Shown here one piece after another: positions 1 through 9,142 of a stretch of 64,000 nucleotides of DNA (within the stretch, counting starts at the first letter, position 1; each line of letters starts with the position of its first letter). Position numbers and translations under genes: made by a program. The DNA comes from Thiolapillus brandeum (lineage in GTDB: Bacteria > Pseudomonadota > Gammaproteobacteria > Chromatiales > Chromatiaceae): NCBI RefSeq assembly GCF_000828615.1, contig NZ_AP012273.1, positions 2,294,001 to 2,358,000 on the forward strand, given 5' to 3'. The notes under the pieces are model-generated. The model saw only the letters and a list, made by a program, of their open reading frames with translations. It made no database searches and was not told the origin of the DNA.

Positions 1-396
1 TTTCTTGTGTACCTTGGCACCCTTCTTTGCCAGCTTGGCATCAAATTCCTGCTTGTGTGGAATAAACTTCTGAGCAGAATAATGCTCAGCCACTTTCTTG
101 ACGTTGTCATCAGAAAGTTTCTTGCTGATTTCCAGCATATCGGTTTCTTCACCGTCCTTGGGCTTGTACTTGTCCGCAGGCCGGTCTCCAGACTTGTAAC
201 TCTCGATGATGTCTTCCAGGGTTACTGCTGAAAATCCGGCGATACTGGGCACCTTGTCATCTTCGCTGTTGCCGTTTTTGCCATGACAGTTGTCGCACTT
301 GTCCGTCAAATCGCTGGCCTGAACCAGGATCGGCAGCGATACTGCCAGCACCAGGCCGGTCAACATGCTTACCAGGAGCTTTTTGCTGTTCTTCAT
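1..396 (-). CDS. Diheme-type cytochrome c, FccA/c553-like (3' part beyond window)
   Basis: Open at the left window edge; 132 residues are visible. A signal peptide (residues 1-27, ending VQAS) shows export to the periplasm. It is followed by a class I heme motif CDNCH (Cys34, Cys37, His38). The segment near residues 110-131 (PHKQEFDAKLAKKGAKVH) resembles the linker that precedes the second heme in the cytochrome subunit of flavocytochrome c sulfide dehydrogenase, so a second CxxCH probably lies outside the window. The start ATG is preceded by GGTGGAGG about 8 bases upstream. It lies downstream of amiB on the same strand, where E. coli has mutL. It may carry electrons in sulfide oxidation or be a generic c553; the partner flavoprotein is not visible. 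Confidence 0.8.
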   Translation of the reverse strand, partial: MKNSKKLLVSMLTGLVLAVSLPILVQASDLTDKCDNCHGKNGNSEDDKVPSIAGFSAVTLEDIIESYKSGDRPADKYKPKDGEETDMLEISKKLSDDNVKKVAEHYSAQKFIPHKQEFDAKLAKKGAKVHKK

Positions 397-488
397 ATAC
401 TATGCCTCCACCTTTTAAATTCTCCTTTGGAGGGCAGAGTTTACGAAATGCCGGAGGGCATGGCAACAACCCACCTTAATAGGAGACA

Positions 489-1829
489 TCAGGTACTGGG
501 AATTCTCAAGACCTGCCCCACCCGAATACGATCATTGCTGATGCGGTTTTCATTACGAAGATCAGCAATGCTGACACGATGCCGCTGAGCGATGGTGGAG
601 AGGGTATCTCCACGCTTGATGACATATTTGGCCGCCGGAGCCTGATGTTTGTGCTTTTCCATGGCCAGGCGTGTCCCCAGGGGCGGCTCGGCATTAAAAT
701 ACTCCCGTATGCCCTTGAATATGGCCTTGGCTATCTTGGTTTGATAGCTGGCGCTGGTCAGATTGCGCTCTTCTCCGGGATTTGAAATAAAGCCGGTTTC
801 GACGAGCATCGAAGGAATGTCCGGCGACTTGAGCACCATGAAACCGGCATTCTGCACCTTGTGCCCGTGCAGTTTCCCGATACGCCCCATTTCCCGATGT
901 ACACTACGCGCCGCGCGCAGACTGGCCGCCTGAGTGCCCGTTTGAGCAAGATCCAAAAGCACGGAGGCCAATACATCATCCTTGTCGTCCAGGCTCACAC
1001 CACCCACCATATCCGATGCGTTTTCCTTCTTCGCCAGCCAACGGGCCGCCTCACTCGATGCTCCCCGGTTGGACAGCACAAATACCGAAGAACCCCGTGC
1101 TTTCTTGTTGCGGAAGGCATCGGCATGAATCGAAATAAAGAAATCCGCATGATGGCGCCGGGCGATTTTCATGCGTTTGCGCAACCCCACGTAGTAGTCG
1201 CCCTTGCGGGTGAGTATGGCACGCATACCTGGTGTGGCATCGATGAGCTTCTTCAGACGCCGCGCAATAGCCAAGGTGATATCCTTTTCCCGGGACTTGA
1301 GCACCTTGCCCCGGGCACCCGGGTCTTCCCCGCCATGGCCGGCATCGATGGCAATGACCAGATCCCGGCCTTTACCGGAACCGGGGGTTTTCTTGACCGT
1401 CTGCACCACCGTAGGCTTTTCTCCCCGATCATACAGATCGATGACCAGCCGGTGTCCGTACTGGCCGCTTGGGCGCAACATGAAGCTCCGGGGACGCACG
1501 GACTGTTTCAAGTCCAATACCACCCGCAGTTTGCCATCCGGCTGGCGGGCATAACGCAAGCCGGAAATATGCCGATTATTGAGCTGATCCTTCTTGAGGC
1601 GGGTCTTGAGAACGGACTTGTCGAAATCGATGACCAGCCGGTGGGGTTGGTGCAGGGCAAACAGATGATGCTGAACCTGTTCACTGACATCGAACACCAG
1701 GCGCGTATGATCCGGTGCGTTCCACATGCGCACCCCATGAATCTGGGCATCCGCCAGGGCCATCACGGGAAGCGATAACCACAGCAGACACGCCAACAGG
1801 CATGACCTTTTCATCGATTGTGTACTCAT
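489..1829 (-). CDS. amiB: N-acetylmuramoyl-L-alanine amidase AmiB/AmiC type
   Basis: About 446 residues. Cleaves the amide bond between N-acetylmuramic acid and L-alanine of peptidoglycan during daughter-cell separation; periplasmic. A signal peptide (KRSCLLACLLWLSLPVMALA) is followed by an AMIN targeting domain (about 25-120), an Amidase_3 catalytic domain starting at IAIDAGHGGEDPG (about 155-375) with zinc ligands in DAGHGG, REKD and ISIHAD and the catalytic Glu in LVETGF, and a C-terminal LysM domain (YVIKRGDTLSTIAQ). The frame stays open upstream to 1958, but residues before MSTQSMKR do not look like secreted protein, so 1829 is preferred; 1814 is also possible. The order nnr-tsaE-amiB matches E. 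coli. Confidence 0.93.
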   Translation of the reverse strand: MSTQSMKRSCLLACLLWLSLPVMALADAQIHGVRMWNAPDHTRLVFDVSEQVQHHLFALHQPHRLVIDFDKSVLKTRLKKDQLNNRHISGLRYARQPDGKLRVVLDLKQSVRPRSFMLRPSGQYGHRLVIDLYDRGEKPTVVQTVKKTPGSGKGRDLVIAIDAGHGGEDPGARGKVLKSREKDITLAIARRLKKLIDATPGMRAILTRKGDYYVGLRKRMKIARRHHADFFISIHADAFRNKKARGSSVFVLSNRGASSEAARWLAKKENASDMVGGVSLDDKDDVLASVLLDLAQTGTQAASLRAARSVHREMGRIGKLHGHKVQNAGFMVLKSPDIPSMLVETGFISNPGEERNLTSASYQTKIAKAIFKGIREYFNAEPPLGTRLAMEKHKHQAPAAKYVIKRGDTLSTIAQRHRVSIADLRNENRISNDRIRVGQVLRIPST

Positions 1830-1938
1830 GATCACGATTGAAAAACCGGGTTCCCCTCTACTATTAACAAAAAATAGCATAGGAATCCATATTTTTCCAA
1901 TTATTTCGTGCACATAAGAAATTTTCCTAAAGCCAGTA

Positions 1939-2415
1939 CTAACATAGATCATGACCAAGACTGTGGATCACAGCAGCTCCCGCAGGCGAATAGGCCACCA
2001 ACTGAATCCGCCGACCAGCATCACTGTGATGCAACCGGAGTTCCAGATCTGGCGCAGGCAGCCAGCCCTGCCCCCTTTCCGGCCATTCCACCAGCACCTG
2101 ATGATTGCCATCAAAAATCTCCCGCCCGCCAAGAAACTCCAGCTCTTCCGGATCCGACAGACGATACAGATCCAGGTGAAAGACCGGCATCTGATCGAAC
2201 GGATAAGGTTCTACCAGGGTATAAGTGGGACTGCGCACGGCTCCCTGGTGGCCTCTGCCTCTCAGGAATCCCCGCACCAGGGTGGTTTTTCCTGTTCCCA
2301 GGTCACCCCGAAGGAACACCAGCAGAGGACATTCCCCCATGGCCCGGGCCAGGGCGGCACCAAAAGCCATCTGCTGCATCTCGGAAGTGGCTCGGAAAAT
2401 GGGTTGATCACTCAT
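1939..2415 (-). CDS. tsaE: tRNA t6A biosynthesis ATPase TsaE
   Basis: 158 residues, the usual length for the family. Cytoplasmic P-loop ATPase that works with TsaB, TsaC and TsaD to make N6-threonylcarbamoyladenosine at position 37 of ANN-decoding tRNAs. The Walker A motif is GDLGTGKT (about residues 37-44), followed by the family segment SPTYTLVEPY and VLVEWPERG. The start ATG overlaps the end of nnr by 8 bases, which indicates translational coupling. The frame extends further upstream into nnr, but only the MSDQ start gives a normal N-terminus. Confidence 0.93.
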   Translation of the reverse strand: MSDQPIFRATSEMQQMAFGAALARAMGECPLLVFLRGDLGTGKTTLVRGFLRGRGHQGAVRSPTYTLVEPYPFDQMPVFHLDLYRLSDPEELEFLGGREIFDGNHQVLVEWPERGQGWLPAPDLELRLHHSDAGRRIQLVAYSPAGAAVIHSLGHDLC

Positions 2416-3931
2416 TGTCAGGGTTCGCCAGGCGCCGGATATGGGACATGAGATCAGAGGCCAGCAGGCCACGCTCCCCGGCCCTGGCCGCCTTGTCCCC
2501 GGCAGCACCATGCAGACATACTCCAAGCTGAGCGGCTTCCCGTATCGGCCAGCCCTGAGCCAGCCAACCGGCAATCACTCCAGTGAGCACATCTCCCATA
2601 CCACCACTGGCCATCCCCGGATTGCCATCAGAACAGACAGCAGGACAATGATGAGCACCCGCAGCAATGATGCTGCCCGCACCTTTGAGCACCACCACGC
2701 CGCCATACTGGCGCTGAATCGCCTCCGCTGCCGCGAAGCGATCCCCATGAACGTCCCGGGTCGTCCACCCCAGGAGCCGGGCGGCTTCCCCCGGATGTGG
2801 CGTCAGCACCCAGTCTTCACGATGCCGGGGCGCATCGGCCAGGAGGTTCAGGGCATCCGCATCCACCACCAGGGGAAGCTCCCGATCCAGTACCCGCTGC
2901 CAAAGAGCCTGCCCCCAGGACTGTCGGCCAAGACCGGGGCCCAGGGCAATGACACTGGCCTTTTCCAGCAAGGGATCAATATGCGCAGCCTCTTCCACCG
3001 GGTGAACCATGATTTCGGGGCGACCGGCAAGCACCCCGGGAAGATGTTCCCGGCGGGTGGCAAGGCTCACCAGCCCCGCCCCCGTGCGCAACGCTGCCTC
3101 GGCACAAAGACGCCCCGCCCCGGCATATCCCCGGTCGCCACCCACCACCAGCACATGGCCAAAGTCTCCCTTGTGAGCACTGCGTTTTCTGGGGCGCAGA
3201 TGCTTGCGCTGACTCGACCAGTCCAGGCGGCGGGCGGAAAGTACCTGGCTGGCATACACCCAGGCCGGCACATCCAGGGCATGAAAGCTGATGTCTCCAC
3301 AGCAATCCGGTCCATCCGCAGTGAACATGCCCTGCTTCAGGGCAATGAAGCTGATGGTGGCATCCGCGCATACTGCAGTACCCAGTATTGAGCCCGTATC
3401 CGAATGCAGACCCGATGGGATATCCAGAGACAGCACAGGGATGTTGGCGGCATTCACCTGTCCAAGGATACGCGCCCAGCGGCCTTCCACGGTACGCTCC
3501 AGGCCCGTGCCCAACACGGCATCGACAATGAGATCCACATCCTGCGGCAGGTGATCACCGCAAGGCCGCCAGGGACCGGACAAGGCCGCATAACGCAAGG
3601 CGTTTGCGCGGGCGTCCCCCCTGATGCGCTCCCGGTCACCCAGTTGCAGTATCTGCACCTCCATTCCCGCCTGCAGGGCAAGGCGCGCCAATACGAAGCC
3701 ATCACCGCCATTGTTCCCGGTTCCGGCCAGTACCAGGATACGCCGGGCTTCCGGCCAACGCCCGCGCAGGAGGTCGAAAGCGGCCTGGCCCGCCCGTTCC
3801 ATGAGGGTATCGCCGGGAATGCCATAATCCTCGATCGCCAGGCGGTCCATCTCACGCACCTGCCCGGCACGGTACAGAGCCGCAGGCAGGCAATCTTTGT
3901 CAGGCAGGGGACGCCAGGTTTTCATGGGCAT
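2408..3931 (-). CDS. nnr: Bifunctional NAD(P)H-hydrate epimerase / ADP-dependent dehydratase
   Basis: 507 residues. Repairs damaged nicotinamide cofactors: the N-terminal YjeF_N domain (about 20-220, with GTGNNGGDGFV) epimerises R- and S-NAD(P)HX, and the C-terminal carbohydrate-kinase-like domain (about 240-505, with LTPHPGEAARL and GGMGDVLTG) dehydrates S-NAD(P)HX. First gene of the minus-strand nnr-tsaE-amiB unit. Its start is about 30 bases from the divergent queG start, so the two promoters must be compact or overlap the coding regions. Possible starts are TTG 3937, ATG 3931 and ATG 3925; none has a strong ribosome site. Confidence 0.93.
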   Translation of the reverse strand: MPMKTWRPLPDKDCLPAALYRAGQVREMDRLAIEDYGIPGDTLMERAGQAAFDLLRGRWPEARRILVLAGTGNNGGDGFVLARLALQAGMEVQILQLGDRERIRGDARANALRYAALSGPWRPCGDHLPQDVDLIVDAVLGTGLERTVEGRWARILGQVNAANIPVLSLDIPSGLHSDTGSILGTAVCADATISFIALKQGMFTADGPDCCGDISFHALDVPAWVYASQVLSARRLDWSSQRKHLRPRKRSAHKGDFGHVLVVGGDRGYAGAGRLCAEAALRTGAGLVSLATRREHLPGVLAGRPEIMVHPVEEAAHIDPLLEKASVIALGPGLGRQSWGQALWQRVLDRELPLVVDADALNLLADAPRHREDWVLTPHPGEAARLLGWTTRDVHGDRFAAAEAIQRQYGGVVVLKGAGSIIAAGAHHCPAVCSDGNPGMASGGMGDVLTGVIAGWLAQGWPIREAAQLGVCLHGAAGDKAARAGERGLLASDLMSHIRRLANPDNE

Positions 3932-3963
3932 GCTCAAAGGCTGAAATAGGGTATTCTACCGCC

Positions 3964-5034
3964 ATGCCATGCACAGTACAGCAACGGGATGGGAAGCAGT
4001 TGGCCCAGCAGATAAAGCAGTGGGCCGGCGAGCTGGGGTTTCAGCAGACAGGTATTGCGGATACGGATCTGGAGCTGGCGGGGGAACGTTTGAACCGCTG
4101 GCTGGAACTGGGGCGTCATGGCGATATGGATTACATGTGGAAACACGGCAGCAAGCGCTATCGCCCCGGGGAACTGGTGCCCGGCACCCTGCGGGTGATC
4201 TCTGTGCGCATGGACTATCTGCCCCCGGACGATGACCCCGTATCCGTGCTGCAGGATCCGGCGGCGGCCTTCATCTCACGCTATGCCCTGGGACGCGACT
4301 ACCACAAACTCATGCGCAAGCGTTTGCAGAAACTGGCCGGGCGCATCCGAGAAGCCGTGGGTGATTTCGGTTACCGGGTGTTCGTGGACTCTGCCCCAGT
4401 GCTGGAAAAACCCCTGGCGGTAAAAGCCGGCCTGGGCTGGATGGGCAAGCATACCTGCATCATCAATCGTGAGGCCGGCTCCTGGTTCTTTCTCGGCGAG
4501 CTCTATACGGATTTGCCCCTGCCCCTGGACGAACCCGTAGAGGAACACTGTGGCCGCTGCAGCGCCTGCATGGATATCTGCCCCACCCGGGCCATCGTTG
4601 CCCCCTACGAACTGGACGCCAGACGCTGCATCTCCTGGCTGACCATCGAACGGCACGGCCCCATTCCCGTGGCATTGCGCCCCCTCATGGGGAACCACAT
4701 CTATGGCTGCGACGACTGCCTGATGGCTTGCCCCTGGAACCGATTCTCCACTCCCACCCCCGAAGTGGATTTTCTGCCCCGCCAGGGCCTGGACAAAAGC
4801 ACGCTGCTGGAGCTGTTTTCCTGGGATGAGGCCAGCTTTCTGAAAAGAACCGAAGGTTCTCCCATAAGACGCATTGGCCATGAACGCTGGCTGCGCAACA
4901 TCGCCGTGGCCCTGGGCAACAGTAACGGTGGCAGCGCAGTCATGGAAGCATTGAAAAAACGCCTGGAAAACAGCAGCGCCCTGGTGGCGGAGCATATCCG
5001 CTGGGCATTGGAGCAGCTTGACAGAAACGCTTGA
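3964..5034 (+). CDS. queG: Epoxyqueuosine reductase QueG
   Basis: 356 residues. Reduces epoxyqueuosine to queuosine in tRNA, the last step of the modification; a cobalamin-dependent iron-sulfur enzyme related to reductive dehalogenases. Two 4Fe-4S motifs are visible: CGRCSACMDICP (about residues 197-208) and CDDCLMACPW (about 245-254). The C-terminal part is a short HEAT-like region (RHERWLRNIAVALGNS). It is divergent from nnr, as queG is next to nnr in E. coli. It ends 7 bases from the convergent metallo-hydrolase gene. Confidence 0.95.
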   Translation: MPCTVQQRDGKQLAQQIKQWAGELGFQQTGIADTDLELAGERLNRWLELGRHGDMDYMWKHGSKRYRPGELVPGTLRVISVRMDYLPPDDDPVSVLQDPAAAFISRYALGRDYHKLMRKRLQKLAGRIREAVGDFGYRVFVDSAPVLEKPLAVKAGLGWMGKHTCIINREAGSWFFLGELYTDLPLPLDEPVEEHCGRCSACMDICPTRAIVAPYELDARRCISWLTIERHGPIPVALRPLMGNHIYGCDDCLMACPWNRFSTPTPEVDFLPRQGLDKSTLLELFSWDEASFLKRTEGSPIRRIGHERWLRNIAVALGNSNGGSAVMEALKKRLENSSALVAEHIRWALEQLDRNA

Positions 5035-5041
5035 ACGGTTC

Positions 5042-5806
5042 TCAGGCCAGGCGGAACCAGTCACTGCCACCGGCCTGTTCCAGCACCGAGATGCGCGCAT
5101 CCAGATCCTGGCTCACTGCCGCCAGGGTACGGCGCGCGAGTTTCGGGCAGTTGTTTTGTTCACTCAAATGACCGAGCACCAGATGCTGCAAACGCTGATG
5201 GTGGATGTGCGACAGCAGGGCCGCCGCCTGATCGTTACTCAGATGCCCGTAATCCCCCCCCACCCTGGCCTGCAGCCGGGGGGGATAGGGGCCATCACGC
5301 AACATGCGCACATCGTGATTGCATTCCAGCAGCAAGCCGTCCACATCTGCAACCGCATCGAGCACATGGGGCGTGAAACTGCCGGTATCCGTCAAAATGC
5401 CCAGGGTCAGGCCGTCATGGCTAAAGGTAAACTGGGTAGGTTCCCGGGCATCATGAGGCACGGCGAAGGGCCGTACTTGGATTTCCCCAACCTGGAAGGC
5501 AGGGGTATGGGAGCCAAACAGCTGCAACTCGGGGACATCTCCGCAAGGCGCATTGCGCCAGGTACCGTGAGTCATCCACACCGGTGTGCCGTACTTGCGC
5601 GCCAGGGGACCGACCCCCTTGATATGATCACCATGTTCATGGGTGACCAACACGGCATCCAGGCTATCCGGACGCAGTTTCAGGCGCGCCATACGCGCCT
5701 CCAGTTCCCGGAGGGAAAAACCGCAGTCCAGCAACAGGCAGGTGCCTCCCGCCTGAATCAGGGTGGCATTGCCCCTGCTACCGCTGCCCAGTGACGCAAA
5801 GCGCAT
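5042..5806 (-). CDS. MBL-fold metallo-hydrolase (YycJ/WalJ-like)
   Basis: 254 residues, cytoplasmic. Metallo-beta-lactamase fold with the metal-binding motif THEHGDHIKG (about residues 54-63), an N-terminal segment typical of the YycJ group (RFASLGSGSRGNATLI) and a later GHLSNDQAA motif. The substrate is unknown; relatives are proposed DNA or RNA exonucleases. It lies 19 bases downstream of bamC and probably shares the dapA-bamC transcript. Confidence 0.88.
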   Translation of the reverse strand: MRFASLGSGSRGNATLIQAGGTCLLLDCGFSLRELEARMARLKLRPDSLDAVLVTHEHGDHIKGVGPLARKYGTPVWMTHGTWRNAPCGDVPELQLFGSHTPAFQVGEIQVRPFAVPHDAREPTQFTFSHDGLTLGILTDTGSFTPHVLDAVADVDGLLLECNHDVRMLRDGPYPPRLQARVGGDYGHLSNDQAAALLSHIHHQRLQHLVLGHLSEQNNCPKLARRTLAAVSQDLDARISVLEQAGGSDWFRLA

Positions 5807-5825
5807 TCGGCCGACCGGTTCGCGA

Positions 5826-6977
5826 CTACTTCAATTGCTCCTTGATCAGGGTCAGGATACGTTCATCAGTACCCGTTTTCAGGCGTTCCCCATCCTCACT
5901 GAGCACCCGCACCTGGCTGCCGCCATCCACGGACTGGACACGCACCAGGTAGAGAGTTGCCTCATCCACTTTGTCATTGCTGCGCCAGAAGGCCAGCTTG
6001 GACAGCCATCCGCCATCGCTGCTGTCATCCATGGGATCGTTGTAGCGGACATAGTAGGTGCCATGAGAACGGTCACGGTCTTCGACCACGAAACCCACGC
6101 GATCCAGGGCCAGGCCGGTAAGACGCCAGGCCTTGGAGAAAGGCTCGCCAATGAGCAGGGCCACACCATCGGAGCCCTTGACCAGGCGCGTCTTCACACC
6201 CTGCACTTCCCTGGCAGCTGCCAGGGCCGCCTTGGCTTCCGCCTCGGAAAGTCCCAGGTACACCATGATCTTGTTGAGCATGATGGCTTCCAGTCCGGGA
6301 TCCCGGGGGCGGATCTTCCAGTAGATCTGGTCCTCTTCATTGGTGGTGCCGGTGACAAAATCCTGCTCCATGCCAAAATGCACCAGGTAGAGTTCCGTCG
6401 TATCAGGATCTTCCCCACGCTCAAGACGGATACGGAAGCGATCCCGCAGGCCCGCATCATAGGCGCCCTCGAAAATCTTCTGGATGAAATCGGTGATAAA
6501 ACCGTTGCTCACATTGGCCTTGTTCTCCAGCCAGGTGGTTTCCATGACACCGATGGAAGGATCCTGCATATCCAAAAGGATACCGTTCTCCTGCCAGAAA
6601 TCGATGACCTTGTCCCAAACCGCATCCGCCGGAGCCTTTATCACCAACCAGCGATCCCGGCCCTCTCGGTTGACTTTGATATCGGGATTCTCCGGCAACA
6701 CGGCCTGACGCAGGCTGCGCAGGCCATTTGCCGATTTGGCCTCACGAACGCCCGTGTATTCGGAATAGGTGGTAACACCACCTTCCAGACCGGGAATCCG
6801 GTTCTCGATGCGTGAGGAGGAAAGATCCGGCGGCACCTCCAGCTTTTTGTCGGTCACGGATTCCCGTTTGTACTCCACCTGCTTGTCCGGAAGTATGTTG
6901 TCCAGGCCAGTGGAGCTGCAGGCTCCAAGAAAAAACACTGCCAGCAGAACAAGTAGTGGTTTGATACTGAAATTCAT
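5826..6977 (-). CDS. bamC: Outer membrane protein assembly factor BamC
   Basis: 383 residues. Lipoprotein of the BAM complex that inserts beta-barrel proteins in the outer membrane. A lipoprotein signal ends in LGAC (Cys20). Next comes an extended N-terminal segment with the BamD-binding-type motif DKQVEYKRE, then two helix-grip (NlpB) domains, about 95-220 and 240-375. It follows dapA by 47 bases, the dapA-bamC order known in E. coli. Confidence 0.92.
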   Translation of the reverse strand: MNFSIKPLLVLLAVFFLGACSSTGLDNILPDKQVEYKRESVTDKKLEVPPDLSSSRIENRIPGLEGGVTTYSEYTGVREAKSANGLRSLRQAVLPENPDIKVNREGRDRWLVIKAPADAVWDKVIDFWQENGILLDMQDPSIGVMETTWLENKANVSNGFITDFIQKIFEGAYDAGLRDRFRIRLERGEDPDTTELYLVHFGMEQDFVTGTTNEEDQIYWKIRPRDPGLEAIMLNKIMVYLGLSEAEAKAALAAAREVQGVKTRLVKGSDGVALLIGEPFSKAWRLTGLALDRVGFVVEDRDRSHGTYYVRYNDPMDDSSDGGWLSKLAFWRSNDKVDEATLYLVRVQSVDGGSQVRVLSEDGERLKTGTDERILTLIKEQLK

Positions 6978-7024
6978 GATTCGGGTTTCCTGGCCGTCAA
7001 CAGGCCGCGGTTATATTTCATTGC

Positions 7025-7900
7025 TCAGGCAATGCCAGCGTGGATCATGGCCTTGCGCAGAGGTTGATGATACTTTTGTGACAGCCAGGTCAGGGGCAGA
7101 CGTATGCCCTCCTGGATCATACCCATTTCCGCCAACGCCCATTTTACCGGAATGGGGTTGGATTCCAGAAACAGCTCCCGGTGCAGATCCGCCAGCCGGG
7201 CATCGATCTTCTCCGCAGTTTCCCGATCCCCCGCCAGGGCAGCTTCACACACCTGCGCCATGGCCCCGGGAACCACATTGGCCGTCACGGATATCACCCC
7301 ATTCCCGCCACTCAACATGAACTCACAGCCCGTGGCATCGTCACCACTGTAGAGGGCAAATTGCTTCCCGGACAGGGCGCGGATCTGTTCCAGCCGCCCC
7401 AGGTCGCCGGTAGCTTCCTTGATGCCAATGATATTGTCGATCTCCGCCAGGCGCCCCACAGTCTCGGGCAGCATATCGCAAGCCGTGCGGCCCGGCACGT
7501 TGTACAGGATCTGCGGGATATCCACGGCCTCTGCAATGGCCTTGAAATGCAGGTACAGGCCTTCCTGGGTGGGTTTGTTGTAATAGGGCGTCACCAGCAG
7601 ACAGGCGTCTGCCCCTGCCGCCGCCGCGCAGCGGGTCAGGCTGATAGCCTCGCTCGTAGAGTTTGCTCCGGTGCCGGCTATCACGGGAATACGCCCGGAA
7701 ATATGCTCAACGGTGCGCCGGATGACTTCGCAGTGTTCCTTCTCGTCCAGGGTGGCGGACTCTCCCGTAGTACCCATGGACACGATGGCGCCGGTGCCCT
7801 GCTCCACATGCCAGTCCAGCAGTTTGTACATGGCATCCAGATCCACGCTGCCATCCTGTGTCATGGGTGTCACCAAAGCCACCATACTACCCTGCATCAT
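7025..7900 (-). CDS. dapA: 4-hydroxy-tetrahydrodipicolinate synthase
   Basis: 291 residues, full length. Condenses pyruvate with aspartate semialdehyde, the first step of the diaminopimelate/lysine branch; cytoplasmic TIM barrel. The Schiff-base lysine is Lys161 (IGIKEATGD), with Tyr133 in YNVPGRT and the Thr pair in GTTGES (about 43-48). Two adjacent ATG codons begin the protein, so the start could be 3 bases further in. It is divergent from gcvR with a 196-base gap that holds both promoters. Confidence 0.97.
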   Translation of the reverse strand: MMQGSMVALVTPMTQDGSVDLDAMYKLLDWHVEQGTGAIVSMGTTGESATLDEKEHCEVIRRTVEHISGRIPVIAGTGANSTSEAISLTRCAAAAGADACLLVTPYYNKPTQEGLYLHFKAIAEAVDIPQILYNVPGRTACDMLPETVGRLAEIDNIIGIKEATGDLGRLEQIRALSGKQFALYSGDDATGCEFMLSGGNGVISVTANVVPGAMAQVCEAALAGDRETAEKIDARLADLHRELFLESNPIPVKWALAEMGMIQEGIRLPLTWLSQKYHQPLRKAMIHAGIA

Positions 7901-8096
7901 CTGTCTGCCACTCCGTCACTTGGAATCCGAGTCGGGCATGCCGCCATGGCACCACCCACAAGAGAGGTATTCTATCCTGTGGTAAAATTCGCTGACAAGG
8001 AAAACACTGTGCTATTCGACCACTTGGCCGCAAAACCGCACTGGAACACGTTTTGCCACAAGGAATATTCCGTCGAATAGGATAAACTTCCAGCAC

Positions 8097-8645
8097 ATGA
8101 ACAAGCCAAACAACCAACTTGTGCTCTCCGCCCTGGGAAAAGACCGGCCCGGCATCGTGGATGAGCTGTCCCAAGCCGTGTTCCAGCTGGACTGCAACAT
8201 CAGCGACAGCCGCATGACCGTACTGGGCGGGGAATTCGCCATCCTGCTCATGCTGGAAGGTCCCTGGAACCAGTTGGCACGCCTGGAAAGCCAGCTGCCG
8301 GAGCTGGAGAAAAGACTGGGTCTGACCATCATTGCCCGCCAGACCAGTTCAGGGGAAAGGAGTAATGCGGCACTGCCCTACCTGGTCGAGGTGGTATCCA
8401 TGGACAACCCCGGCATCGTACACAAACTGGCCAACTTCTTTTCCCGCCGAAAAATCAATATCGTGGACCTGGCAACCACCACCTACGCGGCACCCCACAC
8501 GGGCACTCCCATGTTCGCGGTGCAAATGAACATCAGCGTACCGGCAGGAACAGCCATCGGCGAACTGCGGGAGGAATTTCTCCAGTTCTGTGACGAAATC
8601 AATCTGGACGCGGTACTGGAACCCCATAAAAAACAATTGATTTGA
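8097..8645 (+). CDS. gcvR: Glycine cleavage system transcriptional repressor GcvR (tandem ACT)
   Basis: 182 residues with two ACT domains: residues 5-80 (LSALGKDRPGIVDELS) and about 90-175 (VEVVSMDNPGIVHKLANFF). In E. coli GcvR binds glycine and the activator GcvA to repress the glycine cleavage operon. Its position divergent from dapA and directly before bcp is the E. coli arrangement and supports the name. The stop codon overlaps the region of the bcp ribosome site. Confidence 0.88.
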   Translation: MNKPNNQLVLSALGKDRPGIVDELSQAVFQLDCNISDSRMTVLGGEFAILLMLEGPWNQLARLESQLPELEKRLGLTIIARQTSSGERSNAALPYLVEVVSMDNPGIVHKLANFFSRRKINIVDLATTTYAAPHTGTPMFAVQMNISVPAGTAIGELREEFLQFCDEINLDAVLEPHKKQLI

Positions 8646-8656
8646 GGGAAACCATC

Positions 8657-9130
8657 ATGATCAAGGTCGGCAAGAAGATTCCGGACGTTGAGCTGCTACT
8701 CACGGGCAACAAGACCCGCAGACTGTCCGACTACCGGGGTAAATGGATGGTGCTGTACTTCTATCCCAGGGCCAGCACCCCCGGCTGCACCCAGGAAGGC
8801 CTGGACTTCAAGGATGCCATCTACAAGTTTCGCCGCCAGTCCACAACCATTCTCGGTGCCTCCCGGGACAGCCTCAAAGCCCAGGAGCGGTTCTGGGAAA
8901 AACAGGGATTTCCCTTCGATCTGGTCGCCGACACGGAAGAGAATCTGTGCCAGGCCTTTGGTGTGATCAAAATGAAGAACATGTATGGAAAGAAGGTGCG
9001 TGGTATCGAGCGCAGCACCTTCATCATCGATGACCAGGGCATATTGCGCCAGGAATGGCGGGGCGTGAAGGTCAAAGGCCATGTCGAAGAAGTGCTGGAA
9101 ACGCTGAAAGCCCTGAAAAAAGCAGGATGA
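8657..9130 (+). CDS. bcp: Thioredoxin-dependent peroxiredoxin Bcp/PrxQ type
   Basis: 157 residues. Reduces hydroperoxides using a peroxidatic cysteine; cytoplasmic. Cys44 lies in STPGCTQEGLDF. The resolving cysteine found five residues later in E. coli Bcp is absent (Leu there), so this is either a 1-Cys type or uses another cysteine such as the one in ENLCQAFG. The start at 8657 is chosen because GAGGGA lies 8 bases upstream; an upstream TTG overlapping gcvR is less likely. Confidence 0.92.
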   Translation: MIKVGKKIPDVELLLTGNKTRRLSDYRGKWMVLYFYPRASTPGCTQEGLDFKDAIYKFRRQSTTILGASRDSLKAQERFWEKQGFPFDLVADTEENLCQAFGVIKMKNMYGKKVRGIERSTFIIDDQGILRQEWRGVKVKGHVEEVLETLKALKKAG

Positions 9131-9142
9131 GGATCCTGATCC

